Positions 43,886 through 54,894 of a stretch of 64,000 nucleotides of DNA are shown piece by piece. Source of the stretch: Anthostomella pinea. Its lineage: Eukaryota > Ascomycota > Sordariomycetes > Xylariales > Xylariaceae. The DNA is taken from the NCBI GenBank assembly GCA_963556695.1, contig CAUWAG010000010.1, positions 5,766,001 through 5,830,000 of the forward strand, in the 5' to 3' direction. The notes under the pieces were generated by a model. That model saw nothing but the letters and a program-made list of their open reading frames with translations, did not search any database and was not told where the DNA came from. The number at the start of each line of letters is the position of its first letter. Within the stretch, counting starts at the first letter, position 1. A program made the position numbers and the translations under genes.

Positions 43886-46375
43886 ATGTACATCACGAAG
43901 AGCGATCTCTCTGCACAAGAGATCGATCTCGTCGAGAAGAGTGCCACGCTCTGGACTGAGACGAATCGACCGCAGATTCTTCTACTGTGTGGTCTCCTTG
44001 GTGATGGAATGCTCCTATTCGTCCTGAGTTAGAAGCGCTGGAGAGTTAATTACGGTGTTGCCGATCGTATACTACCAACCAAAGTCACTGTTCCTTTCCG
44101 AGCGAAAGATACCCCGGCTTTGCGTAGTGAGTTCTCTCATCCTAACGTTGTCATTGCATTGGCCTTGCTGAGCTACTACTATCGAGGATTTAACAATAAT
44201 GAGCTTTTTGCTGCTTTTGTACACCTGATAAAATCAGACCAAGCCGAAATCACGTATCAGGAATGGGTAGGAGACTTTAATGGCCTGGCCGAGTCTTTCA
44301 CCACCCTGAAAGGCGTTAACATGAAAGACCGGCCACAATGCATTGCCAAACTGTTTCCTTCCTTTCGGCACGGTAAGAGCGTCGTGGATTATTATGTTTC
44401 TTACCTCGTTTTCCCTAAGGAGATGAAGGAATTTCCGCACAAGCTGTCGGCTTCTGGATGGGACATCGGCCAGGTACGAGAGCGGCTGACCACTGGCTTC
44501 TCCGGTACAGTCGACTCGCGCCATTTGCTCCCCTTAGAAGTGGCATACCTCGAGCTGCAGGAGCAAAAGCATACAAAATTCGCTGGTAATCGAGTATCTC
44601 CTCCAGCATGAGAACGGAGTGCAGCTCATGGCCCCTGTGTTTGCCAACAAAACAGTATCGGACGCCGACCACTTGTTGTCGTGCGTGATGCAGCTTCACC
44701 CGCCTGTCCAGGTGATTCTTGACGTTGGAGCTCAGATTATCGAGCTTAACAACTTGGAATGGCCAAAGCTTGGTTAAAGTTGCATGAGGACTCCAAGCAG
44801 GCTGTCGTATTCATCGATAGTAATGACGAGATTTGTGTCGTGGATCGTTCAGACCGTGTGGACCTTCTTCGAGGATCGTCATTTCAGTCTCGCCTCGACG
44901 CCTGCCTTGTGTTCTTAGATGAGGCTCACACTCGTGGGATAGATCTTGTCCTTCCGCTTGAGAGCCGAGCGGCTGTTACGCTGGGTCTGAGGTTGACAAG
45001 AGACCGCCTCGTTCAAGCGTGTATGCGAATGCGAAAGCTGGGCAAGGGTCAGACAGTAGTATTCTGCGTATCTGAAGAGAGACAGACAAAGGACCTCGAA
45101 GCAGCTCGAAAGACAGATGCCTCGACCATCACAGTCGCTGACATCCTGGAGTGGTCGATGCATGAGACCCTCGATGACGTCCGCCGCAACATGCCGCTGT
45201 GGGCAGTCCAAGGAGAGCGATTTGTGCGACAGGGAAAGATTTGGAATGCCGCGAACAACCAAGACGACCAGTCACGATTGACCAAAGAGGGCGCTGAGAA
45301 GCTGCTGGAAACCGAAGCCCAGTCGCTTGACCATCGATATCGGCCTTGTCCCGACCCAACCGGACCCAAGATCTTCGCTATGTCTGACGAACCTGTTGTC
45401 CAACAAATCGCAGCTCATTGTGAACAGTTTGAAATTACGCAATTCAAATTGAGCGCGCTTCAAGAAGAACAGGAGCGAGAACTGTCGCCGTAAGTGCACC
45501 GCTAAGCGACATGCCTTGTTCTGCGAATTTGCTAACATAAGTTTCAGTGAGCTGTAACAAGAGCGTCAGATTCAGCGCGCGCCACCCGCCAGGGCATGCC
45601 CGCATAAACTGCATTCAGATGTCAAGAACTTCGCCTTGACAGGGAAAGTTGTCAGTACGTCTTAGGGTTACCATCCTGCATTCTTCACCCTTGGATGCAT
45701 GAGCACCGCGGCGGCATTCAACCCCAGCGACCTTGCAGGCGGGGAGGTCTTCCTGGGGACCACTGACTTTTCCGAGACTGTATTGAAGGGTTCTGGTACC
45801 TTCGTGTCTGATACTTTCTTGCGCTCGGTGCAGTGGATTCTCACGGCTCATGACCCAAACAGTAACAACATCAAGACCATCATGATTCTCTCCCCAAACG
45901 AAGCGAATTCCCTTATCTACAGCATGGAACAGTCGAAATCCACGACATTGCACCTTTACAGGGGACGTGTCAACTCCGGCTACGCAGCTCCGGATTTGTT
46001 GGACTTCCACATGATCCCCGCCCGCAAGCCGGCCTCCGGCTTTCTCGTCGCCTCGCAGCACATCTCAACCTCTTCGCCGGCCAGCTGTACTTCAGATCCT
46101 ACGACGACTACCTGGAGACCTGCGAGATCCTCGGTCTGTTGCCACGGTCTCTGAGCGAGAAAATGGAGAAGCAGGGTTGGAAAGTCGACGCGACGGGCTT
46201 CATTCTCGCCGACGATCAGGGACGGGTTGGCGGCGAGATGTGATTGACGAAGAGCCCGGTTGGTTTCTTGAGGGGCCTCTTCACGGCGAGACGTAACGGG
46301 GATGGGTTTGCGAAGTCGCACGTGGGGAAGTTGTTGGAGGGGCACGTGTTCCAGAAGGCGAACTTCGACGCGTGA
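43886..46375 (+). pseudogene. C-terminal relic of a DUF3638/DUF3645 giant protein
   Basis: Pieces in several frames follow the order of the C-terminal region of the very large fungal DUF3638/DUF3645 P-loop proteins: YITKSDLSAQEIDLVEKSA, then KRWRVNYG after an in-frame TAG, LRSEFSHPNVVIALALLSYY, FPKEMKEFPHKLSASGWDIG, CLVFLDEAHTRGIDL, LVQACMRMRKLGKGQTVVFC, RRNMPLWAVQGERF, EAQSLDHRYRPCPDP. After a plausible intron at 45493, further frames give the extreme C-terminus (LNLFAGQLYFRSYDDYLETC; KSHVGKLLEG). Breaks include the TAG inside LS*KRW, frame changes near 44605 and 44755, and at least two more after 46050. The normal protein is several thousand residues; the N-terminal P-loop part is absent. 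It is a truncated, frameshifted pseudogene whose two longest open pieces are 44120-44611 and 44759-45493. Confidence 0.85.
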
Positions 46376-49300
46376 ACAACGCAAGTGATAATGACTATTA
46401 AGTTTAGGCGTGCGCCTTGAGACTTGTACGAGGTTCAATAAACATTAGTGGCTAAAACTTGTGTTAGATGTGGCAGACCGTGAGATTCGTGACCAAGTAT
46501 CATCTTAGGAGCAAAGGACGATACTAATAATATAGATTGCATGTACATTACAGGCCACTATGGTAAGCTTTATTAGGCACATGTTTTAATATAAAGCACA
46601 GATACCGAGAGATAGATACTCGATAACCGTAACAGTATGAGTCGCTGAAGCCGGGAAATGACTCACTTATGTGACGATCAGGCCTGCAGTACAACTGGTC
46701 AGGACTGATGGATAGATAAAGCTAGATTCAACGATCTATGAAGAAGGAAGAAGGAAGAAGGAAGAAGGAAGAAGGAAGAAGGCAGGCCGCTTCAGGTGAG
46801 AGGTGGGCCTCCCATATATATAGGTACATGTGGAGGTACAATGTACTTGTACCGTAACCACTTACGACAGGACCCTGCACCAGTTCAGGGTAACTTCCGA
46901 CTACGAGAAGGACATTGATGCTATTGCCAGGGATGCAGGTCTGATGAAAATATCAGAGGCCACAGATACAATGCTGCGAGCTCATACTACTGCATCGACT
47001 ACGACCATTGGCAGGAATCCTTTATGGTTGTACCTATCGCGGTCTGGAATCGAGCTTCAGAGATCGGCAACAGGAGGGTGTTCTACTTCGAACAGGATTC
47101 GGGTTTGCTCCGTTGGCACTGTAGGAAAGGCGGTCGACATCGAGAGCGCAGCCACTTGCGTAGTTCAATATGAGACGAGGTAATTCGGACGGAACCTCCC
47201 CCGCAAAGCTCTGCAGACCGCTGATGAGCTGTTGTGACGTGAACGAGCGGGTACGCATGTTCTTTTCTGTACACGAGACCGCAGCGTGCGGGCGCACATT
47301 CACTGCATGCCCCTGTACAATGCTTGGTGATTGCACTGTAGCACTGAACATTCCAGGGGCCTATCATACCTGTAGAGACTCCCCGAGGGCAGCCACAGTT
47401 CTCAATAAGATCCCTGGCTGGTACCAACACTCTTCTGGTCCCGACAGTCTGGCACCCAATGAGATCATCCTTCATTAGGCCCAGGGAGGTAAGCCGAGAA
47501 GCATGGGCGCTTAAGCACAGAGCAATTAGACGTGGCTCCTCCATGGAAGTCCCCCGGTGAACCGAGTGGATGTACATGCCATCTTAGGTGGAGATGCTGC
47601 ACGGCAAGTCTCCCCGTTGCAACGTTTTGGGTGCCGCACAGTGCATGGCACTGTACCGGTGTAGCTGTGGTAATTTTTATGGCTTCACCGGTTTGCGGTT
47701 GTGGGCCGTGTGTACGAGCCAGATGATCTATCAGTTTTGTTACTGGCCTCACCTACCCCTTGCTACATACGACCTGCAGCCGTAAGAATGCATGCTATCT
47801 CGTATGTGACAGGCCGGCCCACGTAGGAGTACTACTGGGGCATGGGTAAACATTGAGACTGAATAGGGTTTTTTGATTTTTTTTGCGATGGGTATGGATT
47901 ACCATACTATTTACAAGTGGTACTTGGCCTCGAAAGAAAGCCTTGACTTCCTTCGCGTCGCTTGGCCAAAATTTCTTGCGTTTATTTACTGGTTGATGGA
48001 CAATCAGTATTCGATTACAATAACTTACTGAGGTAGATGCCACACCTGGGTCGTGAATCAGAGTCGTTACGCTGTCATCTCTATTGAGGAATTTTGTCGC
48101 AATCACACGGCTCGAAGCAGGCCCCATTGTGTTTGTCTTCGTTTGTATTTGTCCCTACGATGTGGCGGCGTGATGAAACGGTAGCACTCTTACCCTGGTC
48201 GATGTCGGCCGGAGATATATTAGAGCCCCGGGTTCAAAAGGGGAAGTTCATCCCTGAAGGCGGGGCCGCGGTCGTTGTCAGTCCACAAATCAATCATCCG
48301 AACTCCCGGCCATGGATTATTTTTGACTCCGTCGCCAAAAGATGGGCAGATGTTACATTACAACGGAGGGGACTGAGGGTCACTGGGACTGCTGTCATAT
48401 TGACTCAGGGGCAACATCCGTTCTACCAGGTACCATCAGTAAAAGCCAGCTCGTACTGATGGAGAAGGTGCGCCGTTACGGCAGGATTAGCTTGGCATAC
48501 ATTTTCCACCACTTAGAAATACTTAAATCTGTTTACAAGTTAACTTACGAGGTAGCGACGCTATCGCACACGCTAATCCAGGCGTGCTTCGCACGTCATG
48601 AATGTTGTGACACCTGGCATGGCAATTGGATCTCCGGCGTTCGAAGGTTAGCCGCATAGTCAATCCGGGGTCCGATGATCGATCTCCGATCCATGCATGA
48701 GATCGTAAATCCACAGCAGTACCACCTTCGTCGCATCCAAAGTCAGCGACGCTCGATGACAGAAAGATGCGGTTGCCCGCCGTCGTCGGTTGCCAGGACG
48801 CCGAATGTTCCATATCAGCAGTCCTCAACCCTCGAGAGGGAATAGCCGTTGTGGTCAGCTATCTCTAGAGCTTGTTCTGTGTCTGAACCTTCCTTCTGGA
48901 GTCTCTCGAAACGCAAACCCTCTACTAGCCGCGAACCCACCGATTGATCGTGAAAGGAGCATACAAAAGGGAATGAAAAGGCCCTAAACTTCTGGGAGTG
49001 GTCAGGAATCATCCTTGGATTCTAGGCTCCGCGATGATGAGTTGCCCGTTGATTCAGCAATCTTAAGTATGTACCGTGGGACCCTGGGTCCAATAGCAGC
49101 TTGGTATGGCAGTTCATATTCTGGCTCGCGTGCTTCCCCAAAGCTAAACAAGTCAGGCGGTTCATTTAACAGATGGTAGATCCGAACAGAGACAGGCTTG
49201 TTACCTAGGGATCGAATGTTTCTTGACATCCTTAATCAGTCAGGCAGCAGGTACGCTGGTGTTGCTGGTCATGGTCGCCCGAAGCTACACGGATGACGTG

Positions 49301-49999
49301 CACAGAGAAGAGTGCAGACGTGATCCTCGCTTGTAAGCTTATGAATCAAAGTGCCCATGCCATCAAGTGGGCGAAGGATGACACGACCGACTTACACGCT
49401 ATTAATTACGCCTAGGAGGAATCACGACATAGTTCATCCTTCTCGGTCCACGCCTCCATCCTGATCCCACTCTATATAATCCTATCGGTTGCATTGCTAG
49501 TCACTGACGTGACATCCCTGATCAAGAGATGATCATCTTGGTTGGCTGTCTGGCTCCTTGGCTTAAGGCGATTTCAGTGGATGTTGGCCGGGAACAAAAC
49601 ATGCACAATGTCCATCATTGCAGTCACGACGACCCGGAGAGAAATGAATCGCAGTCTCTAGAAGGGATACCAACCTGAAGAACATAGGAAATATAGACAG
49701 TGATTGGATCTACCGCCTTCTCTGAGCAAACAGAGACAGAGTGCACCTACCACGTGCTCGCCATGCCTGAGGAATCTGAGCAAGTTATTGGCGGCTCTCG
49801 TTTTTAATTTGCTCAGAAGAGGCAATGTTGTCTGACAATCAAATCGTTCTATATGCATTATCACTGGCTATAACCTAAGTCGAATATAAAAGTACATGTG
49901 GTTGGTAGCCGCGCCCTACAGTCGAGACACGCTACCTCCACCATATGGAACCACTTCCTAGCTAGAGGCTTCCTACCACTCCCCCATTCTCACTGCGTA
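46376..49999. other. Gene-poor region with a seven-base tandem repeat
   Basis: About 3.6 kb without a supportable gene. Short ORFs on both strands show no convincing domains. A microsatellite lies at 46741-46782. A stretch near 48390 reads DSGATS in one frame, like a retrotransposon protease, but nothing around it supports that. Confidence 0.4.
46741..46782. repeat. (AAGAAGG)6 tandem repeat
   Basis: Six perfect copies of AAGAAGG in purine-only DNA. Confidence 0.95.
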
Positions 50000-51665
50000 T
50001 CAAGAGTCAGCGAACACTCCTTTTGCTGCATGACAAGAAAGCTATTCGTTCCTCCGGGGAGGTGAATAAAAATCACTTGGTGCCACTTACAGTTTGGTCG
50101 TTGAGGTTGATACACGCCGCCGGGACAGTAGACAGTCGACAGCGGGTCATTGATAGGCGGTGCGGTAGCCCGGCCACCGTATGCCGACCAGGCCGTTCTC
50201 GCCGGGTAGCTCCTCCCCGGGAATCCCAGCTGCAACGGCGTGTTTGTTTCATAGTAAGGAATACTAAAGACGGTGTTGGGATACCGCAGGGCAGTGTATG
50301 ACATGACGACTTCCTCGCGGGCCACGTAGAAACCGTTCGCGTCCATCTCGTCGAATGTTTGCACTGAGGCATCGAAAATCAGCGTCTACCTCTCTGTGTT
50401 CGGTTTGAGTCTGCCTGGCAGCCATGATTGGCATAGGACATGAGGCATCTGCTCTCAAAGGCAGACAGTATCGGTGAATGACTTACTAAACTTCACCGCC
50501 CACTCCAGCATTCCAAGGGAGCTCCCGGCCCAGACCATCGCTAGATAACGGAACGTCTTCCACTCTCGGCGAGGGGTGGTCCATCCATCTGATGTGATAC
50601 TGTCGATATCTGCCCCCCTCGGGCGGTCACCTGCACCGTATTCCTGCACGACGACACCGGAATTTCCAGTGAGGCGGATGGATCGCTCAAACTTGTCGTC
50701 GTCAAAGAAATGGCTGAGGACTTCTCCCCAAGCGGTCCCAGGCGCAGCTTTTTCTGCCTTCACAATGATTAAGCCACAATCGGCCCAAAGCCACTTGTCG
50801 GATCCGAACTTGTTGTTCTGGGTGATCGCATCGAAGACTACAGTCATCGATCAGTAAATAGTTCGGTTAGAAGGTCACAGTCGTTTTGGTCGACAAGCTC
50901 CTGCCTTGCAGGTACCTCCACTCATGACGGAGCAGTGAGTAGATTCCCAGTGCGAAGTACTGGAGTAGGAATTAAAATGTCTGGGTAATACTTACTGACA
51001 GCTACTTTGGCGTTGTAGATGGCTGACTGATACATGTCCATGATCCTTCCTAAAGGGTTAAACGCACCGAAGCCGTCAAACTCCTTGTACAGCTTCGGTT
51101 GTATATTTTCGAAGTTCTCCTTCTGGCCCTTGTTGTTAGGGATATCCCATACACTGTCGAACTTGGTAATGACGATGAAGTGATCTTGATCCTCCTTTCG
51201 CATTTTCTTGATGACGTCAGCGAGCTTTTCGGACGTGTAGACGATTATCTGCTCGTGAATGTTCACCAGCAACTCGAAACGTCGAAGATACTCCCGCATA
51301 GTCGATTCTTTCAAGGGGTTCTCGTAGATCATGGTGATCAGGGTAGGCGCCCCTGTTCGAATGGGGTCAATCTCAGGTTTGGATTCTCCGTCCGATGAGT
51401 CGATGTCACTCTGTTCGAAGAATTTCCTCTGCCAGCGGGCGACGGCTTTGCCGTAGGGCTTTTTGGCCGGCTCTAGGTAATCTCTGGGAGATCTCTTGGC
51501 TTTCTTGTCCCAGGTCAGGAGTGGTGCGTTCCAGGGTGTGATGCCAACATGGGTTTTGGCACAGATTTGTTCGAGCTGAGTGGACCGACGCGGCTGGAAC
51601 GGGACGCCAACACATATTGTGATGAAAAGACACAGCAGTAAACGAGTTGCATGTGATTGAGCCAT
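50000..51665 (-). CDS. Secreted HtrL/YibB-like protein, four exons
   Basis: Exons 51665-50996, 50837-50487, 50363-50091 and 50025-50000, with GTAAGT donors at all three introns, total 1320 bases, 439 residues. A signal peptide (RLLLCLFITICVGVPF) is followed by a basic pro-region. The main domain then has APTLITMIYENPL, YLRRFELLVNIHEQIIVYTS, NPLGRIMDMYQSAIYNAKVA and KWLWADCGLIIVKA, the order and pattern of the HtrL/YibB family known mainly from bacterial lipopolysaccharide loci, where a glycosyltransferase-like role is suspected but unproved. The final 8-residue exon follows from the splice signals; without it the frame reads on to 49990. It is intact although its neighbours are decayed transposons. 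The catalytic role is unknown. An extracellular or secretory-pathway location is inferred from the signal peptide. Confidence 0.75.
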
Positions 51666-52101
51666 GATCGGTGAATAGAGGAAATGAAGGCTCTCTTGAC
51701 CTAATCAGGCTCTTACAAAGTTGATTTCTAGGACAGAAGTGTCTTTCTTATTAAAGGGTGCATCTCTAGTTGCTGACAGCATCGTGTTCAGGGATGAACT
51801 CTAGCTATAAATAGAGTTCTGTTAATACCACAGGATTTAGTGGAGCTGACGATCTTCGAATCGCATCCCTGTGTTAGGCTCATGTCATGATTGTGTGTTC
51901 CGTTCTTGTTCTAGCTAAGTCCAGGATGGATCCGTCAGATCCTCCGGACACTGTGTGTACTTCCAAGCTACATAAGTGGGACCCGCGGGGTCCTTGTCAT
52001 GTGACAATCTGCCCCCAGCAAATTATGACGATGCCCTCATCGTCTGGAGGTCTATATATACACGAAGACGTCGAAAACGTCAGAAGGATAGCTAGGAATC
52101 C
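51666..52101. other. Upstream region of the HtrL-like gene
   Basis: 436 bases holding the presumed promoter of the HtrL-like gene. No gene is seen. Confidence 0.4.
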
Positions 52102-52887
52102 TTAGGATTTCTGGGATTTGCTCTGAAAGCTGTTGATCAGTGCCTCTGCCTGATCTCCGAGCTGGTTCGCAGTCAACCATTCATCATATTCCGGTCCCAG
52201 TCCTTCGTACGATACCAACCATCTGCGGAATTCCCCTGTTCTGGTCTGAGAAATCCTGCAGTCCACAATAGCACGCTGATGGTCCTTCACGCGGATAGGG
52301 CCTGCGTATGGCAGATAGCGTCCGAATACATCGAAGGCGACAGGTTCCAGATGATCTACTGAGATAACGTCGTGGATTCTCCAGGCTTGAGGAATCTCAA
52401 GACGGTATGCGGAGCGGCCGATGCGTTCCGTAATCTTGAATGGTCCTGCGTATCGCTGTCCCAATTTTCGTCCGACAGAAGCGGCTTTTGGGATCACGTA
52501 TCCCTTGTGAAGACGCAGCAGGACGCGGTCTCCAGCATTGTAGAATCTTGGGAGATGCTTCCGATCGTAATAGTACTTCATGCTCATGGCTGCCACGCAG
52601 ATTTCATCGCGGGCTTCTACTCGCGCCATGGGCATTGTGGGATTCTGCTTGGCATCTTTGGATGCTAGGATATCCGAGATGCCGTTGGGTGAAAATCCCA
52701 TGGTGATTTCGTTCGGGGTCTGCTTCATCACTGAAGATCTGCTGTTGTTGAATTCGAATTGCGAACGCGGCTGGACGTCTTCCCAATCTTCAGGATTCTC
52801 CAAGGCGTTGATGTAATATCTGAGGGCTGATTCGGCGATTTTCCAATATGTCCCTATGTGGCATCGACAGCTCCAAAGTGCACCCAA
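52102..52887 (-). mobile_element. Ty3/gypsy pol fragment: integrase C-terminus plus chromodomain-like end
   Basis: A 261-codon open frame carries the end of a gypsy-type integrase: FEFNNSRSSVMKQTPNEITM (end of the core), MKYYYDRKHLPRFYNAGDRV (the GPY/F-type region with LGQRYAGPFKITERIG), then VDHLEP. It closes with a chromodomain-like segment (RRWLVSYEGLGPEYDEWLTA). The upstream catalytic integrase, RT and protease are missing, so this is a truncated relic, in the opposite orientation to the gag relic at 54.9 kb. The open frame is intact, suggesting either a fairly recent insertion or coding constraint. Confidence 0.88.
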
Positions 52888-54672
52888 TTTCTACCCATGG
52901 TTAGGACTTAGTATTTGTACAATCTGAGGCCAAAACGCTAATGGTTATAAGTGGTAATTTGGATTTTTAACTCGACGCCAACACGGTTTACACTCCCCAA
53001 ACTTCGGTGCAAGTTGCATCGGCAGCGCTTCAAGCCCAGTTGTTTCCCGATTACCCAGCGTTCTCCTGGACAGACCTTGTGCCTTGCTCTAGGTAGGAGT
53101 ATCGCTTAAACCATGAGACCGTGTGCTAACCGAATATTCGAAGCTATGTTCACCCCCATCAAGACAGAGAACATCAGTATATGGTACGAAGGAGCTCAAA
53201 GCTGCGATGTTGGGAACATGGATGTTATGGCCGCTACTTCTCTACTCGGGCCAATCTCATTCGAAATCAACGTGAAAGGTCGGGACGGGCATTTAGACCT
53301 GCTTGTGGCTTTTGCCAGAAATCATTCATCAGGATGGAATCCAGAAAACGCCACCATGAAAGGTGCCACTCAGCTATGGGTAGAAAATAGAATCTAGTTA
53401 TTCCTCCCCAATCCAGCCCCTCTAGCACAAAACAGCGACGGTTGCACAAGATATTTCCGAAGAAGGAGAATAGAAAAAAAGACAGACTTCTCCCTCACGA
53501 TTGGCCCAAATTTAAAAACTTTCTTTAAATCTTAGATCTGGAGCTAAACCCCATTAAAGCCACGATTACGGCTACTAACAAATGGTATAGGACCGATCAA
53601 GGACGTTTTTCTAAGAACTATATGCCAACTGGTTCACCTGGAAACGGACTTTGTGTATGGGTTTTCTAGTGGTGGCTTAGCCTGGTATCAAGTTACCACT
53701 TATTATAGCATAGCTATGCCCCGGGGAATGCAACGCCTCCGACAAAGAACAGCACATTGAGGTGGGGGTTAAGGCATTACTTGAGTCCTCCTGCATGTTT
53801 GCGTGTTATCCTAGCTAAGCCAATCATAGCTCCAGTGCTGTCCCAACTTTCTGGGAGCCCCTGCACCTGGCAGCAAAAGCAATTTGTGTCTAAGGGGTCG
53901 GGTTCGACATGGTCTGAACTTGAACTACCCCCCATATAGGTCTTTGTCCGCTTGGTCTAGGACCGATGGGGGCATTGCCTGCCAAAGAGCCGTGATCGTC
54001 CAGCACCCCTCCTCCCTCCCACCTCCTCCCTCCCTCCTCCTCCATCCTCCTTCCTCCTCCTCCCTCCCTCCTCCCTCCTCCTTCCTCCTCCTCCCTCCTC
54101 CTCCCTCCTCCTCCCTCCTCCTCCCTCCTCCTCCCTCCTCCTCTCTCCTCCTCCCTCCTGACCTTTAGTGTCTAAAGCCAGGATAATGGTCGCTAACAAG
54201 CGAGGGAAAACTTGGCTTGCATAACCAAGGCTTATATACCCCCTGTTTACTTAGAAATGGGACTTTAAAATTCATATAAAGCATATTACATATTGCATTG
54301 ATCTTATTGGATTGACATAGTACCCATGTCCTAGCTTATATTCCAATCATTTCCTAAGTCTACCCTCAGTTATCTCTTCCCCTTGGTTTTAATACGAACC
54401 TTGTTGAATGGCGCACAAGCCACCGTGGCGTTCAGGGAGGTGGCAGTGCACCAACAAGTCCAATAGGACTTTTTTGGTCCACTTAGCCCACAGCAGGATT
54501 TGGACAGAGACAAAAAAAAAAAAAACACGGATTACAACAGAATATACGGTTTTCACCCATCTAAAAGCCCCCACGCTCTGTTTCACAAACCTATTTATCT
54601 TATACGTATATGTGATGGACAGGGACAGCCGCTCTTGCGGTGTTTGCAGGTGTATATTAAGTGGTTTAGTCG
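52888..54672. other. Repeat-derived region with a polypyrimidine tract
   Basis: About 1.8 kb with no gene seen. A short ORF at 53113-53397 lacks motifs, though an overlapping frame has CWEHGCYGRYFSTRANLIRN and CGFCQKSFIRMESRKRHHER, reminiscent of a decayed C2H2 zinc-finger pair. It includes a CTC-rich tract and a 14-base A run at 54512-54525. Confidence 0.4.
54001..54166. repeat. CTC/CCT-rich polypyrimidine tract
   Basis: About 165 bases almost entirely C and T on the plus strand, made of irregular CTCCTCC and CTTCCTC units. Such tracts can form triplex DNA and are length-variable. Confidence 0.93.
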
Positions 54673-54831
54673 ATGATGATGATGATTGTATTTAACGTGG
54701 GGAATCGCTCCTCAGTAGTGCAAACCACGCCTCCCAGAGCCTCTGCATCACAGGGTTGTGGAGGTATCAAGATAATATGTACAGTTAGATCCGCTCACGA
54801 GCCCATCCCCGCTGTTGCGGTGGCATGACTT
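54673..54831 (-). repeat. Dispersed element with (ATC)n tail, copy 2
   Basis: Minus-strand copy whose tail is the ATGATG run at 54673-54685. The first 110 bases match copy 1 almost exactly. The next part (CACGAGCCCATCCCCGCTGT) matches the reverse complement of copy 3 (near 56150-56170), beyond the end of copy 1. Confidence 0.85.
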
Positions 54832-54894
54832 TAAGGTCATCCATCTGGTCCTTCAAAAACAGCTATCTATCGGGGGCAGATTGATGAGAAGAAC

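Noticed and set aside
48165..48240. Possible tRNA or tRNA-derived SINE (GTGATGAAACGGTAGCAC ... GGGTTCAAAAG)
   Set aside because: A- and B-box-like words are present but no acceptor stem or cloverleaf can be formed.
48342..48659. Retrotransposon-like aspartic protease (DSGATS) in a 105-codon ORF
   Set aside because: Only the hexapeptide resembles a protease. No flanking Gag, RT or knuckle sequence is present in any frame, so it is probably chance.
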